Positions 31,981-41,908 are shown, numbered from the stretch's first letter. The stretch: DNA of 64,000 bases from Rhizobium mongolense subsp. loessense (GCF_900099775.1 NZ_FMTM01000007.1:1-64000), one strand, 5' to 3'. Program-made: numbers and translations. The notes: generated from the sequence alone by a model not told the origin.

Positions 31981-32057
31981 TGGTAGCGGAGGAGGGATTT
32001 GAACCCCCGACACAAGGATTATGATTCCTCTGCTCTGACCTACTGAGCTACTCCGCC
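31981..32057 (-). tRNA. tRNA-Met (CAT anticodon)
   Basis: 77 bases on the minus strand with encoded CCA. Acceptor GGCGGAG / CTCCGCT, D-arm AGCTCAGTAGGTCAGAGC, anticodon loop ATCATAA, and T-arm GGGGG-TTCAAAT-CCCTC. The CAT anticodon could also be the isoleucine tRNA whose C34 is modified to lysidine; overall identity elements favour elongator methionine. Its 3' end faces the accessory tract, a classical integration side. Confidence 0.92.
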
Positions 32058-32189
32058 ACTGGTCAACGATGCCGTTCGCGAAGCGGCGGCTCGTGGGATG
32101 AGCGGCTTATAAGGTGCGGTCCGGCTTGGTGTCAAGCAGGTGACATCAAGAAAACGGCGAGCATTGTTGCATACCGTTTCGCGTCCGGT

Positions 32190-33389
32190 TCAGGCGGCGA
32201 CGGGTCTGGAAAGGAGGGCCCTCAGCGAGGCTTCGGCCGCCGGCTCGCGCTCTGAACGCTCGACAAAGCCGCCGCCAAAGACGCGGGCGTCATCACCCGG
32301 CGCCGAATAAAGCGCGCAGGCCTGGCCGGGCGCCACGCCGGCTTCGCCGACGGTCAGGTCGACACAGATGCCGTGCGCATCGGCACGAAGAACGGCCGGT
32401 GTCGGCGCCCGGGTAGAGCGAACCTTCGCGTAGCAGGCAAAACCTTCGCCGGACGCGGCTTCGGCAAGCGGTTCGTCGCCGAGCCAGTTGACGTCTCGAA
32501 GATAGACGCGGTGCGTTTCCAGCGCTTCCTTGGGGCCGACAATGACACGGCGGGAGCGCGCATCGAGAAAGACGACATAGAGCGGCTCGCCGGTCGCAAC
32601 ACCGATACCGCGGCGCTGGCCGATCGTATAGTGAAGGATGCCGTCATGGCTGCCGAGCACGCGGCCGTCGAGATGCACGATCTCGCCCGCCAGCGCCGAG
32701 TTCGGCTTCAGCTTGGTGATAATATCGGAATACTTGCCCTGCGGCACGAAACAGATGTCCTGGCTGTCGGCCTTCTTCGCAACGACGAGCCCCATCTCTT
32801 CGGCAAGCCTGCGGGTCTCGGCCTTCGGCAACCCGCCGAGCGGGAAGCGCAGATAGTCGATCTGCTCCTGAGTGGTCGCGAACAGGAAATAGCTCTGGTC
32901 ACGATCGGCATCGGCCGGGCGGTAAAGCGCGCGGCGGCTGGGGTTGCCGGATGCCGGGTTCGGGCGCGAACGGATGTAATGGCCGGTCGCCAGCGCATCG
33001 GCACCGAGTTCCTTGGCGGTCGCCAGAAGATCGGCAAACTTCACGGTCTGATTGCATGATACGCAAGGGATCGGCGTTTCGCCTGCGACATAGCTTTCCA
33101 TGAAGGGATTGATGACGGTGTCGCGAAAGCGCTTCTCGTAATCGAGCACGTAATGCGGAATGCCGAGCGTTTCGCAGACACGGCGCGCATCGTCGATGTC
33201 CTGCCCGGCGCAGCAGGAGCCGGCGCGGTGAACGGCCGCGCCATGGTCATAAAGCTGCAGCGTGATACCGAGCACATCGTATCCCTGGCGCTTCAAGATG
33301 CCGGCAACGACGGAACTGTCGACGCCGCCCGACATGGCGACGACAACGCGCGTATCTTCCGGCTTCTTGTCAAAATCCAGTGTGTTCAC
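32190..33389 (-). CDS. mnmA: tRNA-uridine 2-sulfurtransferase MnmA
   Basis: 399 residues from GTG 33389, which fits the usual N-terminus (NTLDFDKKPEDTRVVVAMSG); the frame is open to 33545. PP-loop SGGVDSSV, catalytic cysteines in CVSCNQTVKF and in ADSQDICFVPQGKY, and ATGHY are intact. It thiolates U34 of tRNA-Glu, Gln and Lys in the cytoplasm. The start is chosen from family knowledge; no strong ribosome-binding site is visible. Confidence 0.93.
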   Translation of the reverse strand: MNTLDFDKKPEDTRVVVAMSGGVDSSVVAGILKRQGYDVLGITLQLYDHGAAVHRAGSCCAGQDIDDARRVCETLGIPHYVLDYEKRFRDTVINPFMESYVAGETPIPCVSCNQTVKFADLLATAKELGADALATGHYIRSRPNPASGNPSRRALYRPADADRDQSYFLFATTQEQIDYLRFPLGGLPKAETRRLAEEMGLVVAKKADSQDICFVPQGKYSDIITKLKPNSALAGEIVHLDGRVLGSHDGILHYTIGQRRGIGVATGEPLYVVFLDARSRRVIVGPKEALETHRVYLRDVNWLGDEPLAEAASGEGFACYAKVRSTRAPTPAVLRADAHGICVDLTVGEAGVAPGQACALYSAPGDDARVFGGGFVERSEREPAAEASLRALLSRPVAA

Positions 33390-33551
33390 GGGTGCTGCCA
33401 GTTCAGTGCTTGTTTCGCTCCGCCGTTTGCGCTGCAAATGCGGCGGAATTTCCTGCTCTTCCGGCAGGCTGGTCCGCCGGGCTTTCGTGGCCGTGGATAT
33501 AGAAAGGATTGCGACTTCGCGCAAGAGGCGGGGATTTGCAGCCATGCCGCG

Positions 33552-34652
33552 CTATTCCGCTGCTGCCTTGCGCCCCCTCTCCTCCCGGCCCTCCAGCACT
33601 GCTCTGACCTGCGGCAAGGCCTGCGGATGTTCGCGTTGGATGAAATCGATCAGCTTTTCGCGGATTTCGCAGCGCAGGTCGAAGGTTCGCCCGGAATTCG
33701 AAGCCGAGGCGAGGATGCGGATTTCCATGACGCTCTCCCTGAAATCGGTGACGGCGACGTTGGCTACCCTCCGATCCCAGAGCTTGGAGCCGGCCAGTAT
33801 CTCCTCCGCCTTGGCGCGGATCGCGGAAACCGGCACGCTGTAGTCGAGATAGATCATGACCGTGCCGATCAGCGATGCGCTCTCGCGCGTCCAGTTCTGA
33901 AACGGGTTCTCGATAAAATAGCTGAGCGGCAGGACGAGGCGGCGCCAGTCCCATATTTTCACGACGACATAAGTCGAGGTGATCTCCTCGACATTGCCCC
34001 ATTCGCCCTCGACCAGAAGCGCATCGTCGATGCGGATCGGCTGCGTGATCGCAAGCTGAATGCCGGCGAAGAGATTTTTCAGGACCGGCTGCAAAGCCAG
34101 ACCGACGACGATGCCGGCAACGCCGGCGGATGCGAGCAGGCTCACGCCATATTGCTTGACCGCGTCGAAAGTCATCATGCAGGCGGAAATCGTCACGACG
34201 ACGATGATCATGTCTGCGATCCGCTCGATGATCCGCGACTGCGTGACATGCTTGCGCGCGAACAGATTATCCTCGGCGTCCAGCTTGAAGCGCCGCAGAT
34301 AGACCGTCATCCAGATATGCTTGGCGGTCTTCCCCATCCAGGCAACGAGGATGATGAAGGCGATCAGCAGCACGTGGCGCAGCGTCGAGGCCTGATATTC
34401 CGTGAGCGGTGAAATCGTGGCGGCAAAACCCAGCGCCGCAGCTAGGATAGCCAGCCGCGCCATGCCCTCGAGCCGGGAGACAAGCGACCGCCAGATGATA
34501 TCGCGAGAAGCGACGAGGCGTGCCAGAAGCCGGAAAGCGACGCGATGGAAGAAAAGCGAGAGCGCCACCACGACAGCGAAGATGCCAATGCTTGCCACCC
34601 AATCAGGCAGCCAGATGCCTTGGGCGCGAATATCGTTCACAAGGTCGGACAT
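33552..34652 (-). CDS. MscS-family mechanosensitive channel
   Basis: 366 residues. Hydrophobic helices at about 15-35, 70-90 and 95-115, then the pore helix region YGVSLLASAGVAGIVVGLAL and the beta domain GIQLAITQPIRIDDALLVEG, typical of MscS. The C-terminal cytoplasmic domain is followed by a charged tail. It likely releases solutes during osmotic downshock or acts as a related small-conductance channel. It is separate from the downstream mnmA gene. Confidence 0.9.
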   Translation of the reverse strand: MSDLVNDIRAQGIWLPDWVASIGIFAVVVALSLFFHRVAFRLLARLVASRDIIWRSLVSRLEGMARLAILAAALGFAATISPLTEYQASTLRHVLLIAFIILVAWMGKTAKHIWMTVYLRRFKLDAEDNLFARKHVTQSRIIERIADMIIVVVTISACMMTFDAVKQYGVSLLASAGVAGIVVGLALQPVLKNLFAGIQLAITQPIRIDDALLVEGEWGNVEEITSTYVVVKIWDWRRLVLPLSYFIENPFQNWTRESASLIGTVMIYLDYSVPVSAIRAKAEEILAGSKLWDRRVANVAVTDFRESVMEIRILASASNSGRTFDLRCEIREKLIDFIQREHPQALPQVRAVLEGREERGRKAAAE

Positions 34653-34750
34653 GAGCTGGCACTTAGGGTGCTCTGCAATATGGAAAAGGGCAAAAGTTCA
34701 TGCGACCGCTTGGAACGCAGCAAGGCCGCGGAGCCTTCCGATGGGAGATC

Positions 34751-36841
34751 TCAGCCGTTGACGGCGATGCGCCGCTTTAAGGCCGTGCCGTATATCAATT
34801 CTTCGGCTTGCGCCCGTGGCGTGGGCTTGCCGAGCAGATAGCCCTGGACTTCCCCGAAACCCTCCTGCTTGAGCCTCTTGAGCTGCTCTTTTGTTTCGAC
34901 ACCTTCGGCAAGCGTCGTCGCATTGAAGCCCGAACCGATGCCGACGACTGCGCGGATGATGGCGAGACTGCCGGCATCGCTCTCGATACCGGCCACGAAG
35001 CTGCGATCGAGCTTGATCTTGTCGAAGGCGAAGGCGCGAAGATAGCTGAAGGAGGAATAGCCGGTGCCGAAATCGTCGATCGCGATACGGATGCCGAGTT
35101 CCTTCAGCGCGCGCAGCAGCGGCAGGCTCAATTCGACGTCGTCGAGGAAGACGGATTCCGTGATCTCTATTTCCAGCCGCTCCGGCCGCAGGCCGCTGCC
35201 GTCAAGGGCAGCGACAACGGTCGACAGAAGACTGGTGTGGCGGAACTGGCTGACGGAGAGATTGACCGCAATCTTCAGATGACCGGGCCACGAAGCGGCG
35301 GTACGGCATGCATCGCGCAGCACCCATTCGCCGATCGGAACGATCAGCCCCGTCTCCTCTGCAATCGGAATGAACTCCGTCGGTGCGACCAGGCCGCGCA
35401 GCGGATGGTGCCAGCGGATGAGCGCTTCGAAGCCTGCAAGACCGTCATCTTCCAGCCTGACAATCGGCTGATAGTGCAATTCGAATTGATTTTTCACCAG
35501 CGCATCGCGAAGCTCTGCACTCAACTGGTGCCACCGCTCGGCTTCAAGCCGCATCTCGGGCTCATAGAAGCGATAGGTCGACCGGCCGCTCGCCTTCGCG
35601 GCGTAAAGCGCAAGATCGGCATGGCGCATCAGCACGTCGGCATCTTCGGCATGCTCCGGTGCCAGTGCAATCCCGATGCTGCAGCTGACATGCTCGTTGG
35701 CGCCATCGAGATCAAAAGGCGCGGAGAGCAGCGCGAGAAGCTGTTTGGCAAAGCGCTCAGCGCGGCTAATCTCCGCAAGCTTCAGGACAAGAGCAAATTC
35801 GTCACCGCCAAGGCGGGCGACGAGATCACCCTCCTGCGCCAGCGCGGAAAGGCGCTTCGCAACCTGGCGCAAAAGCGTGTCGCCAGCAGCGTGGCCCTTG
35901 CTGTCGTTGATGTGCTTGAAATGATCGACATCGAGATAAAGAAGCGCGATCGGGGCAGTCGCCGTCGCTGCGGCGGCATGCAATTCGATATGCTGGGCAA
36001 AGGCCGCGCGGTTCGGCAGGCCGGTCAAGGAATCGTTCATGGCCATGTATGCAAGCTTCGCTTCGAAGGCCCGCTCTTCCGTCACGTCCTGTGAGATGCC
36101 GAGCAGATAGCGCGGCGGACCGCCTTCGGGAGCAGGCAGCGCCTTTTTCGCCGTCCTCAGAATACGCTGCACGCCGTCGAGACCCTGGATCGTTTCCTCG
36201 AAGGTGATCGTGCCTTTGGCATCAAAGGCGCGGCTGTCCTGTTCGCGGAGGGTCGCCATCTGCGCCGCCGGAAAGATCGTGCGGTCGGTGCTGCCGAGCA
36301 CGTCCTCCGTGGAACGGCCGACAATGACGCTGCAGGCCTCGTTGAAAAGGATGTAGCGGCCGTCCTCCTCCATGTCCTTGACGAAAACGCCGACTGGAAG
36401 GTTATCGACGATGCTGTCGAGCAGCGAGCGCGTATCCGTCACCTGCCGCCTTGCGGCATTGACCTCCGTGCGGTCCTGCACGATCGCCAAGATGGCGCTC
36501 TTTCCGTCGAAGCGTACCTCGCGTCCATAGGTTAGCACTTCGAAGGTCTCGCCATTGGCCTTGAGATGCGCCCAGCGCTCGGCCTTTTCGATGTCGGTGC
36601 GCGTTTCGACAGCCTTCAGCATGCGCGCTCGCTCGGCAGCCGGCCGGATGTCGAGCACCGTCATGGCAGAAAATTCCTCCGGCGCAAAACCGTAAAGATC
36701 CAGCGCGGCATCGTTGACGATCAGGAAATGTAATGTTTCGGGATCATAGACCCACATCGGCGACGGATGCGTCTTGAACAGCGAGCGGAAATCGTCGTTC
36801 GGAGCTACGATCTCATCGGGCTTTTTCACGGTTACGGCCAT
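34751..36841 (-). CDS. PAS-GGDEF-EAL cyclic-di-GMP signalling protein
   Basis: 696 residues with two PAS domains (about 15-130 and 140-255), a GGDEF domain (about 265-425; RLGGDEFAL intact) and an EAL domain (about 440-690; FEALIRW, ITESVFLDD, DDFGTGYSS, AEGVET). The inhibitory RxxD site before GGDEF reads QEGD. Both cyclase and phosphodiesterase residues appear present, so it may be bifunctional. No membrane segment is seen, so it is cytoplasmic and probably senses a ligand through PAS. Confidence 0.92.
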   Translation of the reverse strand: MAVTVKKPDEIVAPNDDFRSLFKTHPSPMWVYDPETLHFLIVNDAALDLYGFAPEEFSAMTVLDIRPAAERARMLKAVETRTDIEKAERWAHLKANGETFEVLTYGREVRFDGKSAILAIVQDRTEVNAARRQVTDTRSLLDSIVDNLPVGVFVKDMEEDGRYILFNEACSVIVGRSTEDVLGSTDRTIFPAAQMATLREQDSRAFDAKGTITFEETIQGLDGVQRILRTAKKALPAPEGGPPRYLLGISQDVTEERAFEAKLAYMAMNDSLTGLPNRAAFAQHIELHAAAATATAPIALLYLDVDHFKHINDSKGHAAGDTLLRQVAKRLSALAQEGDLVARLGGDEFALVLKLAEISRAERFAKQLLALLSAPFDLDGANEHVSCSIGIALAPEHAEDADVLMRHADLALYAAKASGRSTYRFYEPEMRLEAERWHQLSAELRDALVKNQFELHYQPIVRLEDDGLAGFEALIRWHHPLRGLVAPTEFIPIAEETGLIVPIGEWVLRDACRTAASWPGHLKIAVNLSVSQFRHTSLLSTVVAALDGSGLRPERLEIEITESVFLDDVELSLPLLRALKELGIRIAIDDFGTGYSSFSYLRAFAFDKIKLDRSFVAGIESDAGSLAIIRAVVGIGSGFNATTLAEGVETKEQLKRLKQEGFGEVQGYLLGKPTPRAQAEELIYGTALKRRIAVNG

Positions 36842-37086
36842 GGATAGAGGATGGGTTCGAAAAATATCCGGGCTGTTTATAGAGAAAAAAACTAAATAAA
36901 ATCAGAATCATAGATCGCCCAAACTTTGGGCGGAAGCATGTTGATTAGGCAATTGGATGCCGTTTGATGCCGCAGGAACAATCCCCGCGGCAATTTGTTT
37001 CTAGTGAGACGATACGGAGCCAACGGCGTCGAACCGCCTTCGCGAACAACGGACAAATAACCGATCACATTTCGAAAAGGAGGCTC

Positions 37087-38403
37087 ATGTAACCGAACCA
37101 GGCGGACGGCATCGCGCATGCAATTCGCCATGCATGCGAACCGCTGCCTGATCCCGCTCATATGATCGAATTCGGCGTCTTCTTCGATCCATATATCGAC
37201 AGCTCGAAGGTCGTCCTCCTCGGCGAGGCGTCGCACGGCACCGCTGAGTTCTACCAGGCGCGCGCGGCAATCACCCGAAACCTCATCGAAAATCACGGTT
37301 TCAACATTGTTGCCGTTGAAGCTGATTGGCCCGACGCCGAAAGGATCGACCGGCATGTGCGCCACCGGAACGTACGAGCCTACGACGCAGAGTCGTTTAT
37401 ACGCTTTCCCGATTGGATGTGGCGGAACGGCGAGTTCGAGCAGTTCGTCTCATGGCTGCGCAACTACAATGAGAGCCTCGCGCCGGGCCGGCGCGTCGAG
37501 TTCCGTGGCTTGGATATCTACTCACTGAACAGCTCGCTCAAAGCGGTGCTCGATTACCTCCAGCGTATCGACCCCGCCGAGGCGATAGAAGCCCGCCGCC
37601 GTTACGCCTGCCTGACGCCATGGCAGGAGCGGCCGGCGGGCTATGCCCATGCCATCCTTTCCGGCCTTCAGGAGGAATGCGAACCGGCCGTCGTCGCCCA
37701 ATTGCAGGAACTGCTCGCCCGCGAGCTCGATTATGCAGCCGCTGACGGCGAGGACTTTCTCGATGCAGCTCAAAATGCGCGTATCGTCGCAACCGCCGAA
37801 CACTATTATCGTGCGATGTACCGGAGCGGCAACGATTCCTGGAACCTGCGCGACAAGCACATGTTCGAAACGCTCCAGAAGCTGATGGAGTATCGGCCAG
37901 ATGCAAAGGCTGTCGTGTGGGCCCACAATTCGCACATCGGCAATGCGGCCGCCACCGCCATGGGCTGGGACGGCCAGTTCAACATCGGCGAGCTTGCCCG
38001 GATCGCGTACGGCGAGGAGGCTCTTCTCGTGGGCTTCGGGACGGACCGCGGTACTGTGGCCGCCGCCGACGACTGGGATCAGCCGGTAAAAGTCAAGACC
38101 GTCAATCCTTCGCGTCCAGACTCCTACGAACGTGTTTTCCGGCAGACCGCGATACCGAGATCGCTGACCGACCTGCGCGGAACTCGCGATCGGGCAGTGC
38201 GCGAGATATTGTCGGAACGACGACTTGAACGTGCCATCGGCGTTGTCTACCGGCCGGAAAGCGAATTCTACAGCCACTATTTCGAAGCCGTGCTTCCGGA
38301 ACAGTTCGACTGCTACCTTTGGTTCGAAGAAACGAAAGCCGTGAAGCCGCTTGCTGCCGTGCGCCCGCAAGGTGTACCTGAAACCTATCCGTTCGGACTG
38401 TGA
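37087..38403 (+). CDS. Erythromycin-esterase-like protein with an early stop (ATG-TAA)
   Basis: The frame fits the erythromycin esterase family: VVLLGEASHGTAEFYQARAA, VAVEADWPDA, VVWAHNSHIGN. The first ATG, 37087, has an excellent AAAGGAGG site, but the very next codon is TAA; the following codons (PNQADGIAHAIRHACEPLPD) are the expected N-terminus, with no ATG, GTG or TTG until ATG 37162. The protein is therefore made from 37162 (413 residues), possibly by reinitiation, or the gene is damaged. Most Ere-like proteins have unknown substrates. It overlaps the phosphoribosyltransferase gene. Confidence 0.8.
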
Positions 38404-38405
38404 CG

Positions 38406-39074
38406 ATGCAGAGCGCTCTCCGCTTTCACAATCGTGCCGACGCGGGCAGAAGGCTCGCCGAAGCCATTGGCGCACGAAGCGATAACCCGGTCGTGCTCGG
38501 TCTGCCGCGCGGCGGCGTGCCTGTGGCATTCGAACTCGCGTGCTGCCTGCACGCGCCGCTCGATATTCTCCTGGTCCGCAAGATCGGGGCGCCTGGCTAT
38601 CCGGAATATGCCATCGGCGCTGTCGTCGACGGCAAAAATCCACAACGTGTGATGAACGAGGACGTTCTTGCCTATTGCGGTGCGTCCCTGGATTATTTCG
38701 AGAAAGAGGCCGCCCGCCAGTTCGAAGAGATAGAGAGGCGTCGAAAGCTTTATCTCGGTGATCGCCCACCGACTGATCTTGCGAACCGGAGCGTCATTCT
38801 CGTCGACGACGGCATTGCCACCGGCGCATCGGTAAAGGCTGGATTGAAGGCGCTCCGCCAGGCGGGCGCGGCCCATATCACGCTTGCGGTCCCGGTTGCG
38901 CCGCGGATGGTCATCGAGGAACTGAAGACGCAAGTCGACGAAGTCTTCTGTCTATCCGCCCCTGAAGACCTCCAGGCGGTCAGCCTTCACTATGACGATT
39001 TCAAACAGACCAGCGATGGTGAGGTCACCGGGTTGCTTGCAAGGACTACCTACGGCGACCTTCCGAAGGGCTGA
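38406..39074 (+). CDS. Phosphoribosyltransferase-domain protein
   Basis: 222 residues from ATG 38406; an alternative GTG at 38400 overlaps the previous stop. Residues 28-45 (NPVVLGLPRGGVPVAFEL) and the PRPP loop VILVDDGIATGAS identify a type I phosphoribosyltransferase domain, with an insertion RRRKLYLGDRPPTDL. The base acceptor is unknown. The gene starts two bases after the esterase-like gene; such pairs occur in other bacteria, so the two may act together. Confidence 0.88.
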   Translation: MQSALRFHNRADAGRRLAEAIGARSDNPVVLGLPRGGVPVAFELACCLHAPLDILLVRKIGAPGYPEYAIGAVVDGKNPQRVMNEDVLAYCGASLDYFEKEAARQFEEIERRRKLYLGDRPPTDLANRSVILVDDGIATGASVKAGLKALRQAGAAHITLAVPVAPRMVIEELKTQVDEVFCLSAPEDLQAVSLHYDDFKQTSDGEVTGLLARTTYGDLPKG

Positions 39075-39209
39075 GGCGTTTTCAGCTTCAGCACCACTTC
39101 TCCACGTTCTTGCCATTCCAGTAGTGAGGGAAATCGTTGGAAAGGATCATCTGCGCATGGATCGGTGTTCCTTCTGGTTGGAAATGAGAACGATCTGCGC
39201 CGTTTAAGT

Positions 39210-39632
39210 TCAGTGGTGCGGATGCATGCACTGCCCGTGATCGGCAAGGACTTCGATGACCCGGCACTGATCCACACGGCCGTGGCCGCAGCCTTCGACC
39301 ATGATCTCCAGCTCGGTTTTCAAGGCCATGAGACTGCGGATGCGCTGTTCGACCTCGATGAGCCGCGCTTTGGCGATCGCATCGGCTGAAGCGCAGGATT
39401 GATCGGGATCATCCTGCAACGCCAGCAAGGTTCGGATGGAACCGACCTCGAAGCCGAGCTCGCGGGCATGGCGGATGAAGGCAAGGCGGCGGATATCGGC
39501 AGGTTCATAGGAGCGCTGGTTACCCTGGCTGCGGCTGGGCGCCGCCAGCAGCCCGATGCTCTCATAGTAGCGGATCGTTGGAACCTTCACCCCGCTCTGG
39601 CGGGCTGCATCGCCGATTGTGATCTTTTTCAT
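39210..39632 (-). CDS. MerR-family metal sensor (CadR/ZntR-like)
   Basis: 140 residues. N-terminal winged helix ITIGDAARQSGVKVPTIRYY, coiled dimerisation helix and a C-terminal metal loop CGHGRVDQC with a further Cys-His tail (GQCMHPHH). A cysteine in QSCASADAIA at the start of the dimer helix favours Zn/Cd/Pb over copper sensing. It is divergent from the P-type ATPase gene and probably twists its promoter when metal is bound. Confidence 0.9.
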   Translation of the reverse strand: MKKITIGDAARQSGVKVPTIRYYESIGLLAAPSRSQGNQRSYEPADIRRLAFIRHARELGFEVGSIRTLLALQDDPDQSCASADAIAKARLIEVEQRIRSLMALKTELEIMVEGCGHGRVDQCRVIEVLADHGQCMHPHH

Positions 39633-39642
39633 GATTTTTCTC

Positions 39643-39673
39643 TTGCACCTCTAGTCGCTAGAGCATGTAGGAA
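39643..39673 (+). promoter_or_regulatory. MerR-type promoter/operator for the metal ATPase
   Basis: TTGCAC at 39643-39648 and TAGGAA at 39668-39673 are separated by 19 bases, the long spacer typical of MerR promoters. The spacer contains the dyad CTCTAG-TCG-CTAGAG (39649-39663). The layout resembles known CadR and ZntR operators. It lies 30 bases before the ATPase ATG. Confidence 0.75.
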
Positions 39674-39703
39674 GAATGCTGCTGAAGAACAAGGAAATCC
39701 GAA

Positions 39704-41908
39704 ATGGCTGAAGCGGCTCGGGCGAAATACAAAGTTGGCGGCATGGACTGCGCATCCTGCGCGGCGAAGATAGACACGGCAGTCCGCCGCATTGCCGGCG
39801 TCGAGGACGTTTCCGTTTCCGTGACCGCCGGCACGATGACCATCAGCCATGATGGTACCAGTGATCTGAAAGCGATAGAGAAGAAGGTGACCGGTCTCGG
39901 CTATTCGGTCGTGCCAATGCCGGCAAGGGCGCGGGATCACGATCACGCTGTGCAAGGCTATAATCATGGCCATACCGATCACCATGGACATACTCATCCT
40001 GAAAAGGACATCACAGAGCTGCACGGCCACGACCATGGGCCGATGGGCGGCCTTTGGTGGCAAAGCAGAAAAGGGCGCCTGACGATCGCAGCCGGTGCGG
40101 CTCTTGCCGCGGCTTATGCTGCCGGGCATCTCATCCCGGCGATCGCCCCTTACGCCTTTGTTGCCGCCGTGCTGGTCGGTCTTGTACCGATCGCCCGCCG
40201 CGCGATCTCGGCGGCACTTTCCGGGACCCCGTTTTCGATCGAGATGTTGATGACGATCGCGGCCATCGGCGCCGTCATCATCGACGCTGGAGAGGAGGCC
40301 GCAGCCGTCGTCTTCCTCTTTCTTGTCGGCGAGTTGCTGGAAGGGGTTGCCGCCGGACGCGCTCGGGCGAGCATTCAATCGCTGACGGCGCTCGTGCCGA
40401 AGAGCGCCTTGCTGGAGGAAAACGGCCAAACGCGCGAAGTGCCGGCGGAAAAGCTCGCTGTTGGCTCCACCATCCTCGTCCGCCCCGGCGACCGGATTTC
40501 CGCTGACGGCGTCATCGTCTCGGGCGAAAGCGAGATCGACGAGGCGCCTGTGACGGGGGAAAGCGTTCCGGTGCGCAAAGGTACCGATGACACGGTCTTT
40601 GCTGGAACGGTGAACGGTGATGCCGCGCTGCGTATCAAGGTCACCGCCGCAAGTGCCGACAACACGATCGCTCGCGTCATCAAACTCGTCGAGGAAGCGC
40701 AGGAATCGAAGGCCCCCACCGAGCGTTTCATCGACCGATTCTCGCGCTACTATACGCCAGGCGTCGTCGCGGCCGCGGCATTGGTCGCGATCATCCCGCC
40801 GCTCCTTGCTGATGGCGCCTGGGACGAATGGATCTACAAGGGGCTTGCGATCCTGCTGATCGGATGCCCTTGCGCTCTGGTGATCTCGACGCCCGCTGCA
40901 ATCGCCGCTTCGCTGTCGGCAGGCGCGCGGCGCGGATTGCTGATGAAGGGTGGTGCCGTGCTGGAAACGCTCGGCAAGGTCACCGCCGTCGCACTCGACA
41001 AAACCGGTACATTGACCGAAGGTAAGCCGAGGGTGACCGACATCGTGCCTTTCGAATTGACGGAGGCTCAAGTGCTTTCGCGCACAGCCGTCCTGGAAAG
41101 AAACTCCAGCCACCCTCTCGCACTGGCGATCCTCGATCGCGCAAAGAGCGACAAGGTGCCCGTACCGCCGGCCTTCGAGGTGGAAGCCATTCCCGGCAAG
41201 GGCATGACCGGCCGCGTTGGCGGTGAAAGGCTCGATCTTCTCTCTCCGTCTGCCGCCCGCGCGACGGGCGCCCTGACGGCCGAACAGGGCGAGCGCATCG
41301 CTGCATTGAACGAACAGGGCAAAAGCGTATCGGTTCTACTCGTCGACGGCAAAGCCGCCGGTTTCATCGCCATGCGCGACGAGCCGCGCGGGGACGCAAA
41401 AGCCGGCCTCAAGATCCTGACCAATGCCGGGGTCCGGATCGTCATGCTGACCGGCGACAACGAACGCACTGCAAAGGCGATCGGTGAACAGCTTGGTATC
41501 GATGTCCGGGCCGAACTCATGCCCGGAGACAAGCAGCGTATTGTCGGCGAGCTGAAGCGCGAAGGCTTCATCGTCGCCAAAGTCGGCGACGGCATCAACG
41601 ACGCCCCTGCCCTGGCGGCTGCAGATGTCGGCATCGCCATGGGAGGCGGCACGGACGTAGCGCTGGAGACGGCGGATGCGGCGATCTTGCACGGCCGCGT
41701 CGGCGATGTGGCAGCGATGATCGAGCTTTCCAAGCGGACGATGCGTAACATCTTCGAAAACATCGCAATCGCGCTTGGCCTGAAGGCGGTCTTTCTCATA
41801 ACGACCGTCATCGGCCTCACCGGCCTCTGGCCCGCAATCCTCGCCGATACGGGCGCAACAGTGCTGGTGACACTCAATGCGCTGCGGCTGCTACGTCCGA
41901 TCCGATAG
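39704..41908 (+). CDS. zntA: Zn/Cd/Pb-exporting P-type ATPase (ZntA/CadA type)
   Basis: 734 residues. N-terminal HMA domain with GGMDCASCAAKI, then a histidine-rich linker (HGHTDHHGHTHPEKD, HGHDHG), eight membrane helices, TGES actuator motif, CPC in IGCPCALVIS, DKTGTLTEG phosphorylation site, SSHPLA, TGDNERTAKA and GDGINDAPALAAADVG. The last helix has ADTGAT, the aspartate of the PIB-2 group, supporting divalent zinc, cadmium or lead. AAGGAAATCC precedes ATG. Controlled by the divergent MerR protein. Confidence 0.94.
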   Translation: MAEAARAKYKVGGMDCASCAAKIDTAVRRIAGVEDVSVSVTAGTMTISHDGTSDLKAIEKKVTGLGYSVVPMPARARDHDHAVQGYNHGHTDHHGHTHPEKDITELHGHDHGPMGGLWWQSRKGRLTIAAGAALAAAYAAGHLIPAIAPYAFVAAVLVGLVPIARRAISAALSGTPFSIEMLMTIAAIGAVIIDAGEEAAAVVFLFLVGELLEGVAAGRARASIQSLTALVPKSALLEENGQTREVPAEKLAVGSTILVRPGDRISADGVIVSGESEIDEAPVTGESVPVRKGTDDTVFAGTVNGDAALRIKVTAASADNTIARVIKLVEEAQESKAPTERFIDRFSRYYTPGVVAAAALVAIIPPLLADGAWDEWIYKGLAILLIGCPCALVISTPAAIAASLSAGARRGLLMKGGAVLETLGKVTAVALDKTGTLTEGKPRVTDIVPFELTEAQVLSRTAVLERNSSHPLALAILDRAKSDKVPVPPAFEVEAIPGKGMTGRVGGERLDLLSPSAARATGALTAEQGERIAALNEQGKSVSVLLVDGKAAGFIAMRDEPRGDAKAGLKILTNAGVRIVMLTGDNERTAKAIGEQLGIDVRAELMPGDKQRIVGELKREGFIVAKVGDGINDAPALAAADVGIAMGGGTDVALETADAAILHGRVGDVAAMIELSKRTMRNIFENIAIALGLKAVFLITTVIGLTGLWPAILADTGATVLVTLNALRLLRPIR

